This document shows, piece after piece, positions 16,536-24,547 of a stretch of DNA of 44,627 nt. The first letter of the stretch is position 1. Every line of letters begins with the position of its first letter. Position numbers and translations under genes: made by a program. The stretch covers positions 1 to 44,627 of the forward strand of contig JAFSDS010000037.1 in assembly GCA_017436125.1 (NCBI GenBank), given 5' to 3'. This stretch comes from Oscillospiraceae bacterium (lineage in GTDB: Bacteria; Bacillota; Clostridia; Oscillospirales; Ruminococcaceae). Below the pieces are notes generated by a model. That model was not told the origin of the DNA. It ran no database searches and worked only from the letters and a program-made list of their open reading frames with translations.

Positions 16536-17840
16536 ATGGGACTTATAAAAGCAATCGGCGGAGCAATCGGCGGAGTAATGGCAGATCAGTGGAGAGAGTA
16601 TTTTTACTGCGAAGCCCTTCCCGTTGACGTAATCGCAAGAAAAGGCGCAAAACGCACCGGTGCAAACAGCTCTAATACAAAAGGAGCGGATAACATCATT
16701 TCCAACGGCTCCGTTATCGCAGTAGCAGACGGCCAGTGCATGTGCATTGTTGAACAGGGAAAAGTAGTTGATATCTGTGCAGAACCGGGCGAATATACTT
16801 ATGATATGTCCACCGAGCCTTCCATCTTTGCAGGAAATCTCGGAACAAGCATCCTTGATTCCTTCAAGACCATCGGAAGACGTTTTACCTTTGGCGGCGA
16901 TACGGCAAAGGATCAGAGAGTATATTACTTCAACACCAAGGAACTTATCGGAAACAAATACGGAACCCCGAATCCCGTTCCGTTCAGAGTAGTTGACGAA
17001 AGAGCAGGCATTGATATTGATATCAATATCCGCTGCTTCGGTGAATACAGCTACCGTCTTTGCGACCCGATCCTTTTCTATACCAACGTCTGCGGAAACG
17101 TAGCATACCAGTACAACAGAAGTGAAATAGACGGCCAGCTCAAATCCGAGCTTCTTACCGCACTTCAGCCGGCATTTGCAAAGATCTCCGGAATGGGAAT
17201 CAGATATTCCGCACTTCCGGGTCACACCATGGAAATGGCAGAAGCACTTAACGAAGTACTTTCCGAAAAATGGCGCGGTCTTCGCGGAATCGAGATAGTA
17301 TCCTTCGGCGTATCTTCAGTAAAAGCAGACGAAGAAGACGAGAAGATGATCAAAGAGCTCCAGCGCAATGCAGCATTTATGGATCCCACCAGAGCAGCGG
17401 CACATCTTGTTGGCGCACAGGCATCTGCAATGCAGGCAGCAGCTGCAAATGAAGGCGCAGGCCCCGCAATGGCATTTATGGGCATGAATATGGCCCAGGG
17501 CGCAGGCGGCCTTAATGCACAGAATCTTTTCGCCATGGGACAGCAGCAAGCACAGCAGTCCGCACCTGCTCCTGCGGCAGGCTGGACCTGCTCTTGCGGA
17601 GCGGTAAACACCGGAAAGTTCTGTACCGAATGCGGCGCACCTAAACCTGCAGACGGCTGGACCTGTTCCTGCGGTCAGGTAAACAAAGGCAAATTCTGCT
17701 CGGAATGCGGTGCTAAGAAACCCGCAAACGAACCGCTTTATAAATGCGATAAATGCGGCTGGGAGCCGGAAGACCCCAAAAATCCGCCGAAATTCTGCCC
17801 GGAATGCGGCGACCCTTTCACTGACGACGATATCAAATAA
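16536..17840 (+). CDS. SPFH-domain protein with three zinc ribbons (COG4260, YdjI-like)
   Basis: A 434-residue protein. Residues about 20-280 form an SPFH/band-7-like domain of the COG4260 group (opening MGLIKAIGGAIGGVMADQWRE, then the SIFAGNLGTSILDSFKTIGRRFTFGG region). Next comes an Ala/Gln/Met-rich linker (about 290-350). The C-terminus carries three Cys4 modules: WTCSCGAVNTGKFCTECG, WTCSCGQVNKGKFCSECG and a third, CDKCGWEPED..CPECG. Relatives are often annotated as virion core protein by distant similarity, which is misleading. SPFH proteins form membrane-associated oligomers; B. subtilis YdjI sits in an envelope-stress locus. No protease motif is visible. A small membrane protein follows 38 nt downstream. 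Confidence 0.87.
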   Translation: MGLIKAIGGAIGGVMADQWREYFYCEALPVDVIARKGAKRTGANSSNTKGADNIISNGSVIAVADGQCMCIVEQGKVVDICAEPGEYTYDMSTEPSIFAGNLGTSILDSFKTIGRRFTFGGDTAKDQRVYYFNTKELIGNKYGTPNPVPFRVVDERAGIDIDINIRCFGEYSYRLCDPILFYTNVCGNVAYQYNRSEIDGQLKSELLTALQPAFAKISGMGIRYSALPGHTMEMAEALNEVLSEKWRGLRGIEIVSFGVSSVKADEEDEKMIKELQRNAAFMDPTRAAAHLVGAQASAMQAAAANEGAGPAMAFMGMNMAQGAGGLNAQNLFAMGQQQAQQSAPAPAAGWTCSCGAVNTGKFCTECGAPKPADGWTCSCGQVNKGKFCSECGAKKPANEPLYKCDKCGWEPEDPKNPPKFCPECGDPFTDDDIK

Positions 17841-17878
17841 TTAAAAAGTCAATTAATTTCTCTTTGGAGGTATTTATA

Positions 17879-18187
17879 ATGGAAAACGGAAACAAACTTC
17901 TTGCAGCTATCTCTTACATCTGGGTTCTCTGCATCGTAACCATCCTTTGTGCAAAAGATGATGCATTTGCACGTTATCATGCAAACCAGGGACTTGTTCT
18001 TCTTATTGCAAACATTGCGGCAGTTGTTGTTGGCTTTGTTCTTGGACTCATCCCGGTTATCGGCGCAATTATCGGCTGGATTATCAACATCGCTCTCTTT
18101 GTACTTATGATCATCGGTATCATCAATGCAGTAAAAGGCGAAATGAAACCCCTTCCTTTCATCGGCGGTATCCAGATCATCAAATAA
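17879..18187 (+). CDS. DUF4870/Tic20-like small membrane protein
   Basis: A 102-residue membrane protein with three to four hydrophobic helices. The pattern KLLAAISYIWVLCIVTILCAKDDAFARYHANQGLVLL is typical of the DUF4870/Tic20-like group: a short helix, the conserved H-x-NQG-L motif, then two long helices ending in a charged tail (KGEMKPLPFIG). Its function is unknown. The start ATG at 17879 has GGAGG at 17866-17870; an in-frame TTG at 17864 lies before the RBS. It follows the SPFH gene without a terminator, so both probably share a transcript. Confidence 0.83.
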   Translation: MENGNKLLAAISYIWVLCIVTILCAKDDAFARYHANQGLVLLIANIAAVVVGFVLGLIPVIGAIIGWIINIALFVLMIIGIINAVKGEMKPLPFIGGIQIIK

Positions 18188-18203
18188 TTTAAGATTATAA
18201 AAT

Positions 18204-18237
18204 AAAAAAAGCCTCCGCAAAAGCGGAGGCTTTTTTT
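18204..18237. terminator. Bidirectional terminator between convergent genes
   Basis: A7-GCCTCCGC-AAAA-GCGGAGGC-T7. It ends the plus-strand SPFH operon and the minus-strand mnmM gene. Confidence 0.93.
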
Positions 18238-18817
18238 ATTTGAAATATTCCGGATCTTTAACTATAAAAATAGGGAATGGAGGGTCGTTCGGGCGATTTA
18301 AAAAATCACATTTCATAACGTTATACTGCGCGCCGGGAAGAGATTTTACATAATCGAGTATTGCATCCCTTTCGGAATATCCGTTGTTGCGGCCGTAATA
18401 TATACAAAGAGAAAGAAGACCGCCGGGTTTAAGTATCTCAAGGGATTTTTCAATGGCGGGGATGCTTGTTTCCGCACGGGTAAAAACATCGTGGCTTCCG
18501 CCGGGAAGCCAGCCGAAGTTGAAAACAATGCAGTCGGCGGTATTGGGCTTTGCGTATTTATCAATATCGCTGTGGCTGGTGCATATAACTTCGCTCATAT
18601 CGGAAAAACCATGTTCCTCAAGATTTGCTTTTGTGGAATCAACAGCATCCTGCTGAATGTCCATTGCAAGAACGCGGCCGCCTTTTCCGCAAAGTTCACA
18701 AAGATAAACGGAGTCATGTCCGTTTCCGGAAGTTGCGTCGATGCAGAAATTGCCGGGTTTGACATGCATTTTAAGAATCTTGTGAACAATGCCCAGAGCG
18801 CTGTACTGACTGAACAT
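18236..18817 (-). CDS. mnmM: tRNA U34 methyltransferase MnmM (YtqB family)
   Basis: A 193-residue class I SAM methyltransferase of PF06962. The SAM motif is IDATSGNGHDS (residues about 26-36), followed by the acidic motif VLAMDIQQDAV, the family motif FNFGWLPGGSHD, and the C-terminal FLNRPNDPPFP. B. subtilis YtqB (MnmM) methylates nm5s2U34 in tRNA, completing mnm5s2U in organisms without the MnmC methyltransferase domain. Assignment is by family. GGAGG lies at 18824-18828 on the minus strand, next to the ATG. The gene stands alone, with its own promoter. Confidence 0.88.
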   Translation of the reverse strand: MFSQYSALGIVHKILKMHVKPGNFCIDATSGNGHDSVYLCELCGKGGRVLAMDIQQDAVDSTKANLEEHGFSDMSEVICTSHSDIDKYAKPNTADCIVFNFGWLPGGSHDVFTRAETSIPAIEKSLEILKPGGLLSLCIYYGRNNGYSERDAILDYVKSLPGAQYNVMKCDFLNRPNDPPFPIFIVKDPEYFK

Positions 18818-18850
18818 AAACTGCCTCCAAAAGGTAAAAATTCTTTTATT

Positions 18851-18879
18851 ATCCTAATATATTGATGCAGATATGTCAA
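18851..18879 (-). promoter_or_regulatory. Sigma-A promoter of mnmM
   Basis: Minus strand TTGACA, 17-nt spacer, TAGGAT, about 35 nt before the start codon. Confidence 0.75.
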
Positions 18880-19036
18880 GAAAATAAATTATTTTATAAT
18901 ACTTATGCGTATATAACTGTAAAAAACAGCTGTAAAGATGTGTAGCTTTACATGATATAAAAATGATAAAAAACGTCCATTAAGGTAAAAAATTGTGAAT
19001 AAACGGTCAATTTTTATTGATATCTTTAAAATACAT

Positions 19037-19065
19037 TTGCTTTTTTTCTTATTTTATATTATAAT
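19037..19065 (+). promoter_or_regulatory. Sigma-A promoter of the lipoprotein gene
   Basis: TTGCTT, 17-nt spacer, TATAAT. The intergenic region between this promoter and mnmM also has a small dyad, TGTAAAG-N8-CTTTACA (18931-18952), which might be an operator. Confidence 0.8.
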
Positions 19066-19100
19066 GCCGTTTAGATATGCAGAAAGGATGTTTTATCGCT

Positions 19101-19838
19101 ATGAAAAAATTTATTGCCGTTATTCTCGGCCTTATTCTTGTGATGCTTTCCGTAACCGGATGTGCAAGACCCGATCCCACCTATGTTACCGAAGAAGATT
19201 TTGTCGTTGAGTTCTATCCCATGAGCGAAGACGGAAAAACTTTTGCGGCAGGTCTCAGCGCTCTTCAGATCGTTATGAACACCCCCAACGTAGAAATGGG
19301 TACAGGCGAAATTACTGTTACCAAAGTTTCCACCGGTGAACAGATTCTTAAATATGACGCCCGCATGGATACCGATATGATCTATCTTAACAGCGGAACG
19401 AACCCCGCTTATGCACAGCTTATCGTCATGCTTCCCGAAGGCCAGTACTTCGAAATGGGAGAAACCTATTCCGTAACCATGGATGAAAAATTCTTCTATG
19501 TTGACGATATCAAAGGTTTTGTAGGCGATATTAAAGAAGGCGACTGGGAATTCACCATCGGCAACTACGGTTATGACGGCAACATCTCCGAAATGCCCGC
19601 TACTTATCTTGTCGGTGATACCATCGAGATCCCTGTTGCAATTGCTGATGAAGCAACTATCGCTGTTCTTCTTTATGATGACGTAACCGTTGTTTCTGCA
19701 GAACAGAGAGCAAGAGTTCAGGACGGAACTTTTGTACTTGATGCTATCGGCGAAGGCACCACTACCATTTCCGTAATGTTCCTTGATAAAGACGGAATGC
19801 ATGTTGAAACCCTTGGTTTTACCGTAACCGTAAAATAA
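19101..19838 (+). CDS. Lipoprotein with C-terminal Ig-like domain
   Basis: A 245-residue lipoprotein: signal MKKFIAVILGLILVMLSVTGC with lipobox SVTGC (Cys21). The mature part is predicted mostly beta. Residues about 25-150 form one domain of unknown family. The C-terminal 80 residues (from DTIEIPVAIADEATIAVLL to FTVTVK) look like a bacterial Ig-like (BIG2-type) domain with a GEGTTTISVMF strand. The start is ATG 19101 with AAAGGATG upstream; an ATG at 19077 precedes the RBS and was rejected. No enzymatic motif is visible. It is monocistronic, flanked by its own promoter and terminator. Confidence 0.78.
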   Translation: MKKFIAVILGLILVMLSVTGCARPDPTYVTEEDFVVEFYPMSEDGKTFAAGLSALQIVMNTPNVEMGTGEITVTKVSTGEQILKYDARMDTDMIYLNSGTNPAYAQLIVMLPEGQYFEMGETYSVTMDEKFFYVDDIKGFVGDIKEGDWEFTIGNYGYDGNISEMPATYLVGDTIEIPVAIADEATIAVLLYDDVTVVSAEQRARVQDGTFVLDAIGEGTTTISVMFLDKDGMHVETLGFTVTVK

Positions 19839-19853
19839 TCAATAAAAATATTT

Positions 19854-19883
19854 GGGCCGCACTTTTGTGCGGCCCGTTTTTTT
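19854..19883 (+). terminator. Rho-independent terminator after the lipoprotein gene
   Basis: GGGCCGCAC-TTTT-GTGCGGCCC followed by G and T7. Confidence 0.93.
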
Positions 19884-19886
19884 ATC

Positions 19887-19915
19887 TTGATATAATATGG
19901 TATTTGTTATATAAT
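19887..19915 (+). promoter_or_regulatory. Sigma-A promoter of thyX
   Basis: TTGATA, 17-nt spacer, TATAAT, directly after the preceding terminator. Confidence 0.85.
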
Positions 19916-19952
19916 AATATTTATCTATACACATTTTTAAGGAGGCTTTATT

Positions 19953-20708
19953 ATGAAAGTTAATATTCTTTGTCATACACCGGAACCGGAAAAAACAATC
20001 GCCGCAGCAGCAAGACTTTGCTACAGCAACTCCGGCGCGGATGAACTTTTTGACGGCATGACAGAGGAGAAAGCTTCTTCCTATGTTGCCATGCTTGAGC
20101 GACTCGGCCATGAAAGCCCCCTTGAACATGTAACTTTTACTTTTACCATTGAAGGGGTTTCCCGTGCGTTTCTTGCCCAGATAACCCGCCACAGAATAGC
20201 ATCCTTCAGCGTACAGAGCCAGCGCTATGTAAATAAAGACGGCCATTTTGAATTTATCGTTCCGCCGAGCGTAAACGAGGATGAAGAGGCTCTTGCGGAA
20301 TATAATAAGATAATGGATACCTGTTCCGAAAGCTACCGTAAACTTACCGAAATTCTTAAAAAGAAAGCCGTAAAAGAATTTATGGAAGAAGGAAAAACAG
20401 AAGAAGAGGCTCTTAAACTTGCTGAGAAAAAGGCCATTGAGGATGCCCGCTTTGTTCTTCCAAACGCCTGCGATACAAAAATGATAGTTACCATGAACGT
20501 CCGCAGCCTGCATAACTTCTTCCGTCTTCGCTGCTGCAACCGCGCCCAGTGGGAAATAAGGGCCGTTGCGGATGAAATGCTTCGCCTTTGCAGAGAAGAA
20601 GCCCCCTCTCTCTTTGCTCATGCGGGCCCTTCCTGCGTTTCCGAAGGAAGATGTGCCGAAGGTAAAATGACCTGCGGAAAACCGAGGACCGAGCTCATAG
20701 TAAAATGA
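19953..20708 (+). CDS. thyX: Flavin-dependent thymidylate synthase
   Basis: A 251-residue ThyX, which makes dTMP from dUMP with methylene-tetrahydrofolate, FAD and NADPH. The ThyX signature RHR-x7-S is at residues 79-89, followed by QRY. The substrate-binding LGHESPLEHVTFTF and the C-terminal NFFRLRCCNRAQWEIR are also typical. The start ATG has AAGGAGG upstream. ThyX suggests that classical ThyA may be absent from this genome, which cannot be checked here. It is followed 13 nt later by a DJ-1-like gene, probably in the same transcript. Confidence 0.95.
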   Translation: MKVNILCHTPEPEKTIAAAARLCYSNSGADELFDGMTEEKASSYVAMLERLGHESPLEHVTFTFTIEGVSRAFLAQITRHRIASFSVQSQRYVNKDGHFEFIVPPSVNEDEEALAEYNKIMDTCSESYRKLTEILKKKAVKEFMEEGKTEEEALKLAEKKAIEDARFVLPNACDTKMIVTMNVRSLHNFFRLRCCNRAQWEIRAVADEMLRLCREEAPSLFAHAGPSCVSEGRCAEGKMTCGKPRTELIVK

Positions 20709-20721
20709 GGAGGGAAAAATA

Positions 20722-21240
20722 ATGGTATATATTTTTCTTGCAAACGGTTTTGAGGATATGGAAGCGGTCGTTCCGTTCGATCTCCTTAAAAGGGCCGGTT
20801 TTGAAGCAGTTACCGTCGGTGTTGGCGGAAAAGTTGTAAAAAGCGCTCATGGCCTTACTGTTGAGGCAGATATCTCCGAAAACGAAGTTGATTTTGAAAA
20901 GGCCGAGGCCTTTGTTTTTCCGGGAGGATGGCCCGGTGCCAAAAATCTTAAAAATTCAGAAACCGTTAATAATGCCATAACATTTGCACTGCATAATGAT
21001 ATTATTATTGCAGCAATCTGCGCTTCGCCCGGCTACGTTCTTTATAAAACCGGTGCACTTGATGGAAAAAGATACACCTGTTTCCCGGGATTTGAGGTTG
21101 AAGAGGGCGAATATACAGCAGAAAAGGTTGAAATCGACGGAAAACTTGTTACCGCAAGCGGCCCTTCCGTTGCCGTTGATTTTGCTCTTGCGCTTATTGA
21201 AAAACTCAAGGGCAACCTTGAGGGAGTTGAAGAATTTTAA
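20722..21240 (+). CDS. DJ-1/PfpI family protein
   Basis: A 172-residue DJ-1/ThiJ/PfpI family protein. The nucleophile elbow is AAICASPGYVL with Cys100; the conserved acidic residue lies in FEDMEAVVPFD (about residue 14), and the GGWPGAKNL loop fits. Length and motif match the YajL/DJ-1 branch, which has been linked to glyoxalase, deglycase or chaperone activities; these roles are debated. The start ATG has GAGGAGGG upstream, within 13 nt of the thyX stop. Confidence 0.9.
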   Translation: MVYIFLANGFEDMEAVVPFDLLKRAGFEAVTVGVGGKVVKSAHGLTVEADISENEVDFEKAEAFVFPGGWPGAKNLKNSETVNNAITFALHNDIIIAAICASPGYVLYKTGALDGKRYTCFPGFEVEEGEYTAEKVEIDGKLVTASGPSVAVDFALALIEKLKGNLEGVEEF

Positions 21241-21250
21241 ACAATAACGC

Positions 21251-21278
21251 CAAAAGCCCCGCGCAGAAAGCGCAGGGC
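21251..21278 (-). terminator. Probable terminator of the Cys-rich peptide gene
   Basis: Minus-strand hairpin GCCCTGCGC / GCGCGGGGC (one G-U) followed by TTTT. The T tract is short, and the hairpin could also end the plus-strand thyX transcript. Confidence 0.55.
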
Positions 21279-21298
21279 AAAGGTTTATGGATCGATTA

Positions 21299-21433
21299 TC
21301 AGCCGCAACCGCAGCCACAGCCGCAGTCGTTGTTGCAGCCGCAGCCGTTGTTATTGTAACAGCCGTTTCCGCAGCAGCTGAAGAGAAGAATAAGGATGAT
21401 GATCCACCAGCAGCAGTTATTGTTTCCGAACAT
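21299..21433 (-). CDS. 44-residue Cys/Gly/Asn-rich peptide
   Basis: A 44-codon frame on the minus strand with a good RBS (GAGGTGA at 21440-21446) before ATG. The product begins MFGNNNCCWWIIIILI-like: two Cys and two Trp, a short Ile/Leu-rich helix, then CC, and a tail of CG/GC repeats with Asn (11 Cys in total). Similar short proteins in Clostridia are annotated as chorion class high-cysteine HCB protein 13 by resemblance only; a spore-coat or envelope role is guessed. It is too short for automatic calls with a 60-residue limit. The regular CysGly repeats suggest metal binding or cross-linking. Confidence 0.75.
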   Translation of the reverse strand: MFGNNNCCWWIIILILLFSCCGNGCYNNNGCGCNNDCGCGCGCG

Positions 21434-21564
21434 GAAATTTCACCTCGTAAATAAAATTTTATACAGGCGGGCAGGTTCTTTGTTGCCCTTGCCGGTATGT
21501 TATATGATATGAAAACTTTCAGATGTTGGTTACAAAGTGACCCGCAAAATGAATGGAGGACTTT

Positions 21565-22968
21565 ATGAACAGCAAAGAATTTGAAGATTTCTTCAAAGAC
21601 CTTGAGCCGGACGATATCCCGGTTGTAAGCGACGATTCTGAAGAAGATCTTGTTTTCTCCTCTTTCTTTGAGGATGAAACCACAAAAAAAGCTCCGGAGA
21701 AAAAAATCGAACCGGTGCCGGAAGTAAAAAAAGCCCCCAAAACGGATTTTGAGTTTGAGGACGAAGTTTTTGCCCCTCCGCCTCCAAAGGATGAGGAAGA
21801 GGAAAAACCGGTGCAGAAACCCGCAGTAAAAAAAGCGGAGCCGGAAAAGAAAAAAACTCCGGCAAAAAATGTTTCTTCCGAAGCGGCAAGAAAAAAGAAG
21901 AAAAAAAGAATAAATACCGCATATAACTGGCTTCTTACCATAGTATGGGTTTCCGCGGTTCTTGCGGTTTCCATCTTTATCGCATCCTTCGCTCTTTCAA
22001 GTATCAACGACCTTGTCGGATTCAGCAAGGAGAGCCGCGAAGTTACCGTTACCATTCCGGAGGGCTCCGATCTTTCCGATGTTGCAAACATTCTTGAAGA
22101 AACGGGAATAATCGATGAACCTTTTACTTTTGAGGTTTATGCAAGGGTAAAAAATATGGAAGGACGCCTTGCCTCCGGAACGTTTACCCTTAACCCGAAC
22201 CTTGGCTATGACCAGATCTTCCAGGCTCTTAAGACCAGGGACGATGGCCGCGAGATCGTAAAAGTCACTTTCTATGAAGGCATGAAGGTTACCGAAATTG
22301 CCGAAAGACTTGATGAAAACGGCGTTTGCGATTATGAGGAATTTATGGCTGCGGTGGATACCGAAACATTTGAATATGAGTTTGAGTCCATGATGGGAAC
22401 AAACGAATATATCTACCATAAATGGGAAGGTTATCTGTTCCCGGATACCTATGAATTCTTTACGGATTCCACCCCAAGAAGCGTTATGGCAAAATTCATC
22501 GATAACTTCAACAATAAGATCACCGGTGAATATTATGAACGCATGAAGGAACTCGGTATGAGTCTTGACGAAGTTATTACCCTTGCTTCCGTTATCCAGT
22601 CCGAAGCGGCTTATATGGAAGATATGGAAAAAGTTTCTTCCGCTTTCCATAACCGTCTTAACAACTCTTCCAACTTCCCGAACCTCGAATCCGACGTAAC
22701 ATGGTTCTATTATGAACAGGAGATCAAGCCCTTCGTTGAGGATGAGGCTGTTTCCGATGAATACCATGTTTCCTACGATACCTATTATAAACGCGGACTT
22801 CCAGTCGGACCTATCTGTAACCCAGGCCTTAACGCCATTAAGGCAGCTCTTTATCCCGAGGATACAAACTATTATTTCTTTGTAACCGACCTTGAAGGAA
22901 ACTTCTATTACGCTTCCACCATGGCTGAACACGAAGCAAACATCGTAAAAGCCGGAAGAGGAGGCTGA
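21565..22968 (+). CDS. mltG: Endolytic murein transglycosylase MltG
   Basis: A 467-residue MltG/YceG protein. An acidic, Lys- and Pro-rich cytoplasmic region covers about residues 1-115, one TM helix about 118-142, then the extracellular YceG domain. The LysM-like part begins EVTVTIPEGSDLSDVANIL. The catalytic region reads LASVIQSEAAYMEDMEKVSSAFHNRL, with Glu347 as the catalytic acid. The family motif GLPVGPICNPGLNAIKAAL and a C-terminal YYFFVTDLEGNFYYAST follow. It cuts nascent glycan strands and may set their length. The start is ATG 21565 after GGAGG (21555-21559); an ATG at 21553 overlaps the RBS. The cytoplasmic region is longer than in E. coli, as in many Firmicutes. Confidence 0.93.
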   Translation: MNSKEFEDFFKDLEPDDIPVVSDDSEEDLVFSSFFEDETTKKAPEKKIEPVPEVKKAPKTDFEFEDEVFAPPPPKDEEEEKPVQKPAVKKAEPEKKKTPAKNVSSEAARKKKKKRINTAYNWLLTIVWVSAVLAVSIFIASFALSSINDLVGFSKESREVTVTIPEGSDLSDVANILEETGIIDEPFTFEVYARVKNMEGRLASGTFTLNPNLGYDQIFQALKTRDDGREIVKVTFYEGMKVTEIAERLDENGVCDYEEFMAAVDTETFEYEFESMMGTNEYIYHKWEGYLFPDTYEFFTDSTPRSVMAKFIDNFNNKITGEYYERMKELGMSLDEVITLASVIQSEAAYMEDMEKVSSAFHNRLNNSSNFPNLESDVTWFYYEQEIKPFVEDEAVSDEYHVSYDTYYKRGLPVGPICNPGLNAIKAALYPEDTNYYFFVTDLEGNFYYASTMAEHEANIVKAGRGG

Positions 22969-22978
22969 AACAGCAAAT

Positions 22979-23010
22979 AAAAAACGCCCGTTTTAAAACG
23001 GGCGTTTTTT
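22979..23010 (+). terminator. Rho-independent terminator of mltG
   Basis: AAAAAACGCCCGTTTT / AAAACGGGCGTTTTTT, a perfect 16-bp palindromic stem. Confidence 0.92.
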
Positions 23011-23080
23011 GTTGCCGCAAAAATCTTTCGTTCATATAATGTATTGAAAAAATATAACAGATGAACGGCGGTAATATACG

Positions 23081-23296
23081 ATGAAAGAATATTATTTCCT
23101 TTTAAGTTCCATAACAAGCGCCATGAAGGGCGAAAAAATACTGCAGAAAAGCGGCATAAAAGCTTTTGTTTTTCGTGATACAAAAATAAATCCCTATGGC
23201 TGCGGATATATAATAAGAGCCCTTGGAGAAAAAGAAAAAATGACGGAACTTCTTAGAAAAGGGGGAGTAAGGATAAACGAAATAAAAGAGAGGTGA
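23081..23296 (+). CDS. DUF3343 small protein (putative Se/S carrier-like)
   Basis: A 71-residue protein matching DUF3343 (PF11823): YYFLLSSITSAMKGEKIL at the start, a conserved Cys in NPYGCGYIIR (about residue 41), and ending in KKGG-like KGGVRINEI. The family has been proposed to carry sulfur or selenium as a persulfide/perselenide on its Cys. The next gene, 6 nt downstream, is a cysteine desulfurase, which fits a donor-acceptor pair. RBS is weak. Whether sulfur or selenium is handled is not shown. Confidence 0.83.
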   Translation: MKEYYFLLSSITSAMKGEKILQKSGIKAFVFRDTKINPYGCGYIIRALGEKEKMTELLRKGGVRINEIKER

Positions 23297-23302
23297 TACG
23301 TG

Positions 23303-24448
23303 ATGCTTTATTTTGATAACGCCGCAACAACTTTTCCAAAACCCGCCGCGGTTAGGAAAGCTGTTGGGGAATCTTTTATATATTACGGAGCAAATCCGGG
23401 AAGAAGCGGCCATTCCCTTGCAATGGATACCGCAAGAAAGGTATTTGAATGCAGAGAAAAGGCATCGGAATTTTTCGGCCTTTCTGCTCCGGAAAATCTT
23501 GTTTTTACAAAAAACTGTACGGAAGCTCTCAATATCGTGCTCATGAGCATTGGGAAGGAAGGCGGGCATTTTATCATTTCAGACCTTGAGCACAACTCCG
23601 TGCTACGGCCGCTTTACGATATGAAAAACCGCGGAATCATCGACTTTTCTGTTGCGGAAACATTTGAAGGGGAACCCGAAAAAACGATAGAATCTTATAA
23701 AAAACTTATAAAAAGCGATACAAAAATGCTTGTTGCAGCCGGGGCATCAAACGTTTTTGGAATAAAACTTCCTGTGGAGATGCTCGCGGAACTTGCCCAT
23801 GAGCACGGAATACTTTTTACTTTGGATGCAGCACAGACAGCCGGTTCAGAAAATATAGATATGGAGAAAAACGGGATAGATTTCGTCTGCGCTCCCGGCC
23901 ACAAGGGACTTTTGGGTCCCATGGGAACGGGGATGCTTGCATCTGCAAGGCCCGAATATCTTAAACCTATTATTTTCGGAGGAACAGGGAGCTATTCTCT
24001 TCTTCCAAATCAGCCGGAAGGCCTTCCGGAAATGCTTGAAAGCGGAACCCTTAATGTTTCCGGTATCTGCGGGCTTTCTGCAGGCATCGACTGGGTGAGC
24101 AAAAAAGGGCTGGATAAAATTTCGAAAAATGAAATGCTGCTTGCAAAAATTCTTTATGAAGAGCTTTCAAAAATGAAAAACGTAAAGCTATTCACAAAAA
24201 CACCTCAAAAAGAGAGCCATGCCCCGGTAATTTCATTTGTAATAGGCGACTTAACAGGGGAAGAAACTGCGGCGCTTCTTGCGGAAAACGGTGTTGCATC
24301 AAGGGGAGGTTTTCACTGTTCCGCTCTTGCACATCGGAAAATGGGTACGGAAAAAAGAGGCACCTGCCGGCTGAGCATAGGTCCAATGAACAGTTTTGAT
24401 GAGATAATGAAACTTATAAAAATTATTTATTCTCTTTCAGAAAAATAA
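23303..24448 (+). CDS. Cysteine desulfurase family protein (EF2568-like)
   Basis: A 381-residue class V aminotransferase-fold PLP enzyme. It opens YFDNAATTFPKP, and has DLEHNSVLRPLYDM, the PLP lysine in CAPGHKG (Lys201), GTGSYSLLPNQPEG, and the catalytic Cys in RGGFHCSALAHRKMGT (Cys339). The RGGxHC pattern and the DUF3343 neighbour match the EF2568-type branch (TIGR01977), which in some genomes sits with selenium-dependent molybdenum hydroxylase genes. None of those genes is seen here. The likely product is persulfide sulfur (or selenium) for a small carrier. The start is ATG 23303, 5 nt after GAGGTGA; a GTG at 23300 is too close to the RBS. Confidence 0.88.
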   Translation: MLYFDNAATTFPKPAAVRKAVGESFIYYGANPGRSGHSLAMDTARKVFECREKASEFFGLSAPENLVFTKNCTEALNIVLMSIGKEGGHFIISDLEHNSVLRPLYDMKNRGIIDFSVAETFEGEPEKTIESYKKLIKSDTKMLVAAGASNVFGIKLPVEMLAELAHEHGILFTLDAAQTAGSENIDMEKNGIDFVCAPGHKGLLGPMGTGMLASARPEYLKPIIFGGTGSYSLLPNQPEGLPEMLESGTLNVSGICGLSAGIDWVSKKGLDKISKNEMLLAKILYEELSKMKNVKLFTKTPQKESHAPVISFVIGDLTGEETAALLAENGVASRGGFHCSALAHRKMGTEKRGTCRLSIGPMNSFDEIMKLIKIIYSLSEK

Positions 24449-24470
24449 TAAGTTGTTAACAAAATAATGC

Positions 24471-24498
24471 TTGAAAATGGCGACACATGTGATATTAT
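24471..24498 (+). promoter_or_regulatory. Sigma-A promoter of cdaA-cdaR
   Basis: TTGAAA, 16-nt spacer, TATTAT, about 50 nt before the cdaA start. Confidence 0.68.
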
Positions 24499-24547
24499 TA
24501 TATTAAGAGAAATATAACTTTAGGTTTAATATAAAAGAGGAAAAAAT

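Noticed and set aside
16536..17840. Viral virion core protein origin for the SPFH gene
   Set aside because: The label used for this family comes from remote similarity. The SPFH domain, zinc ribbons and neighbours are bacterial.
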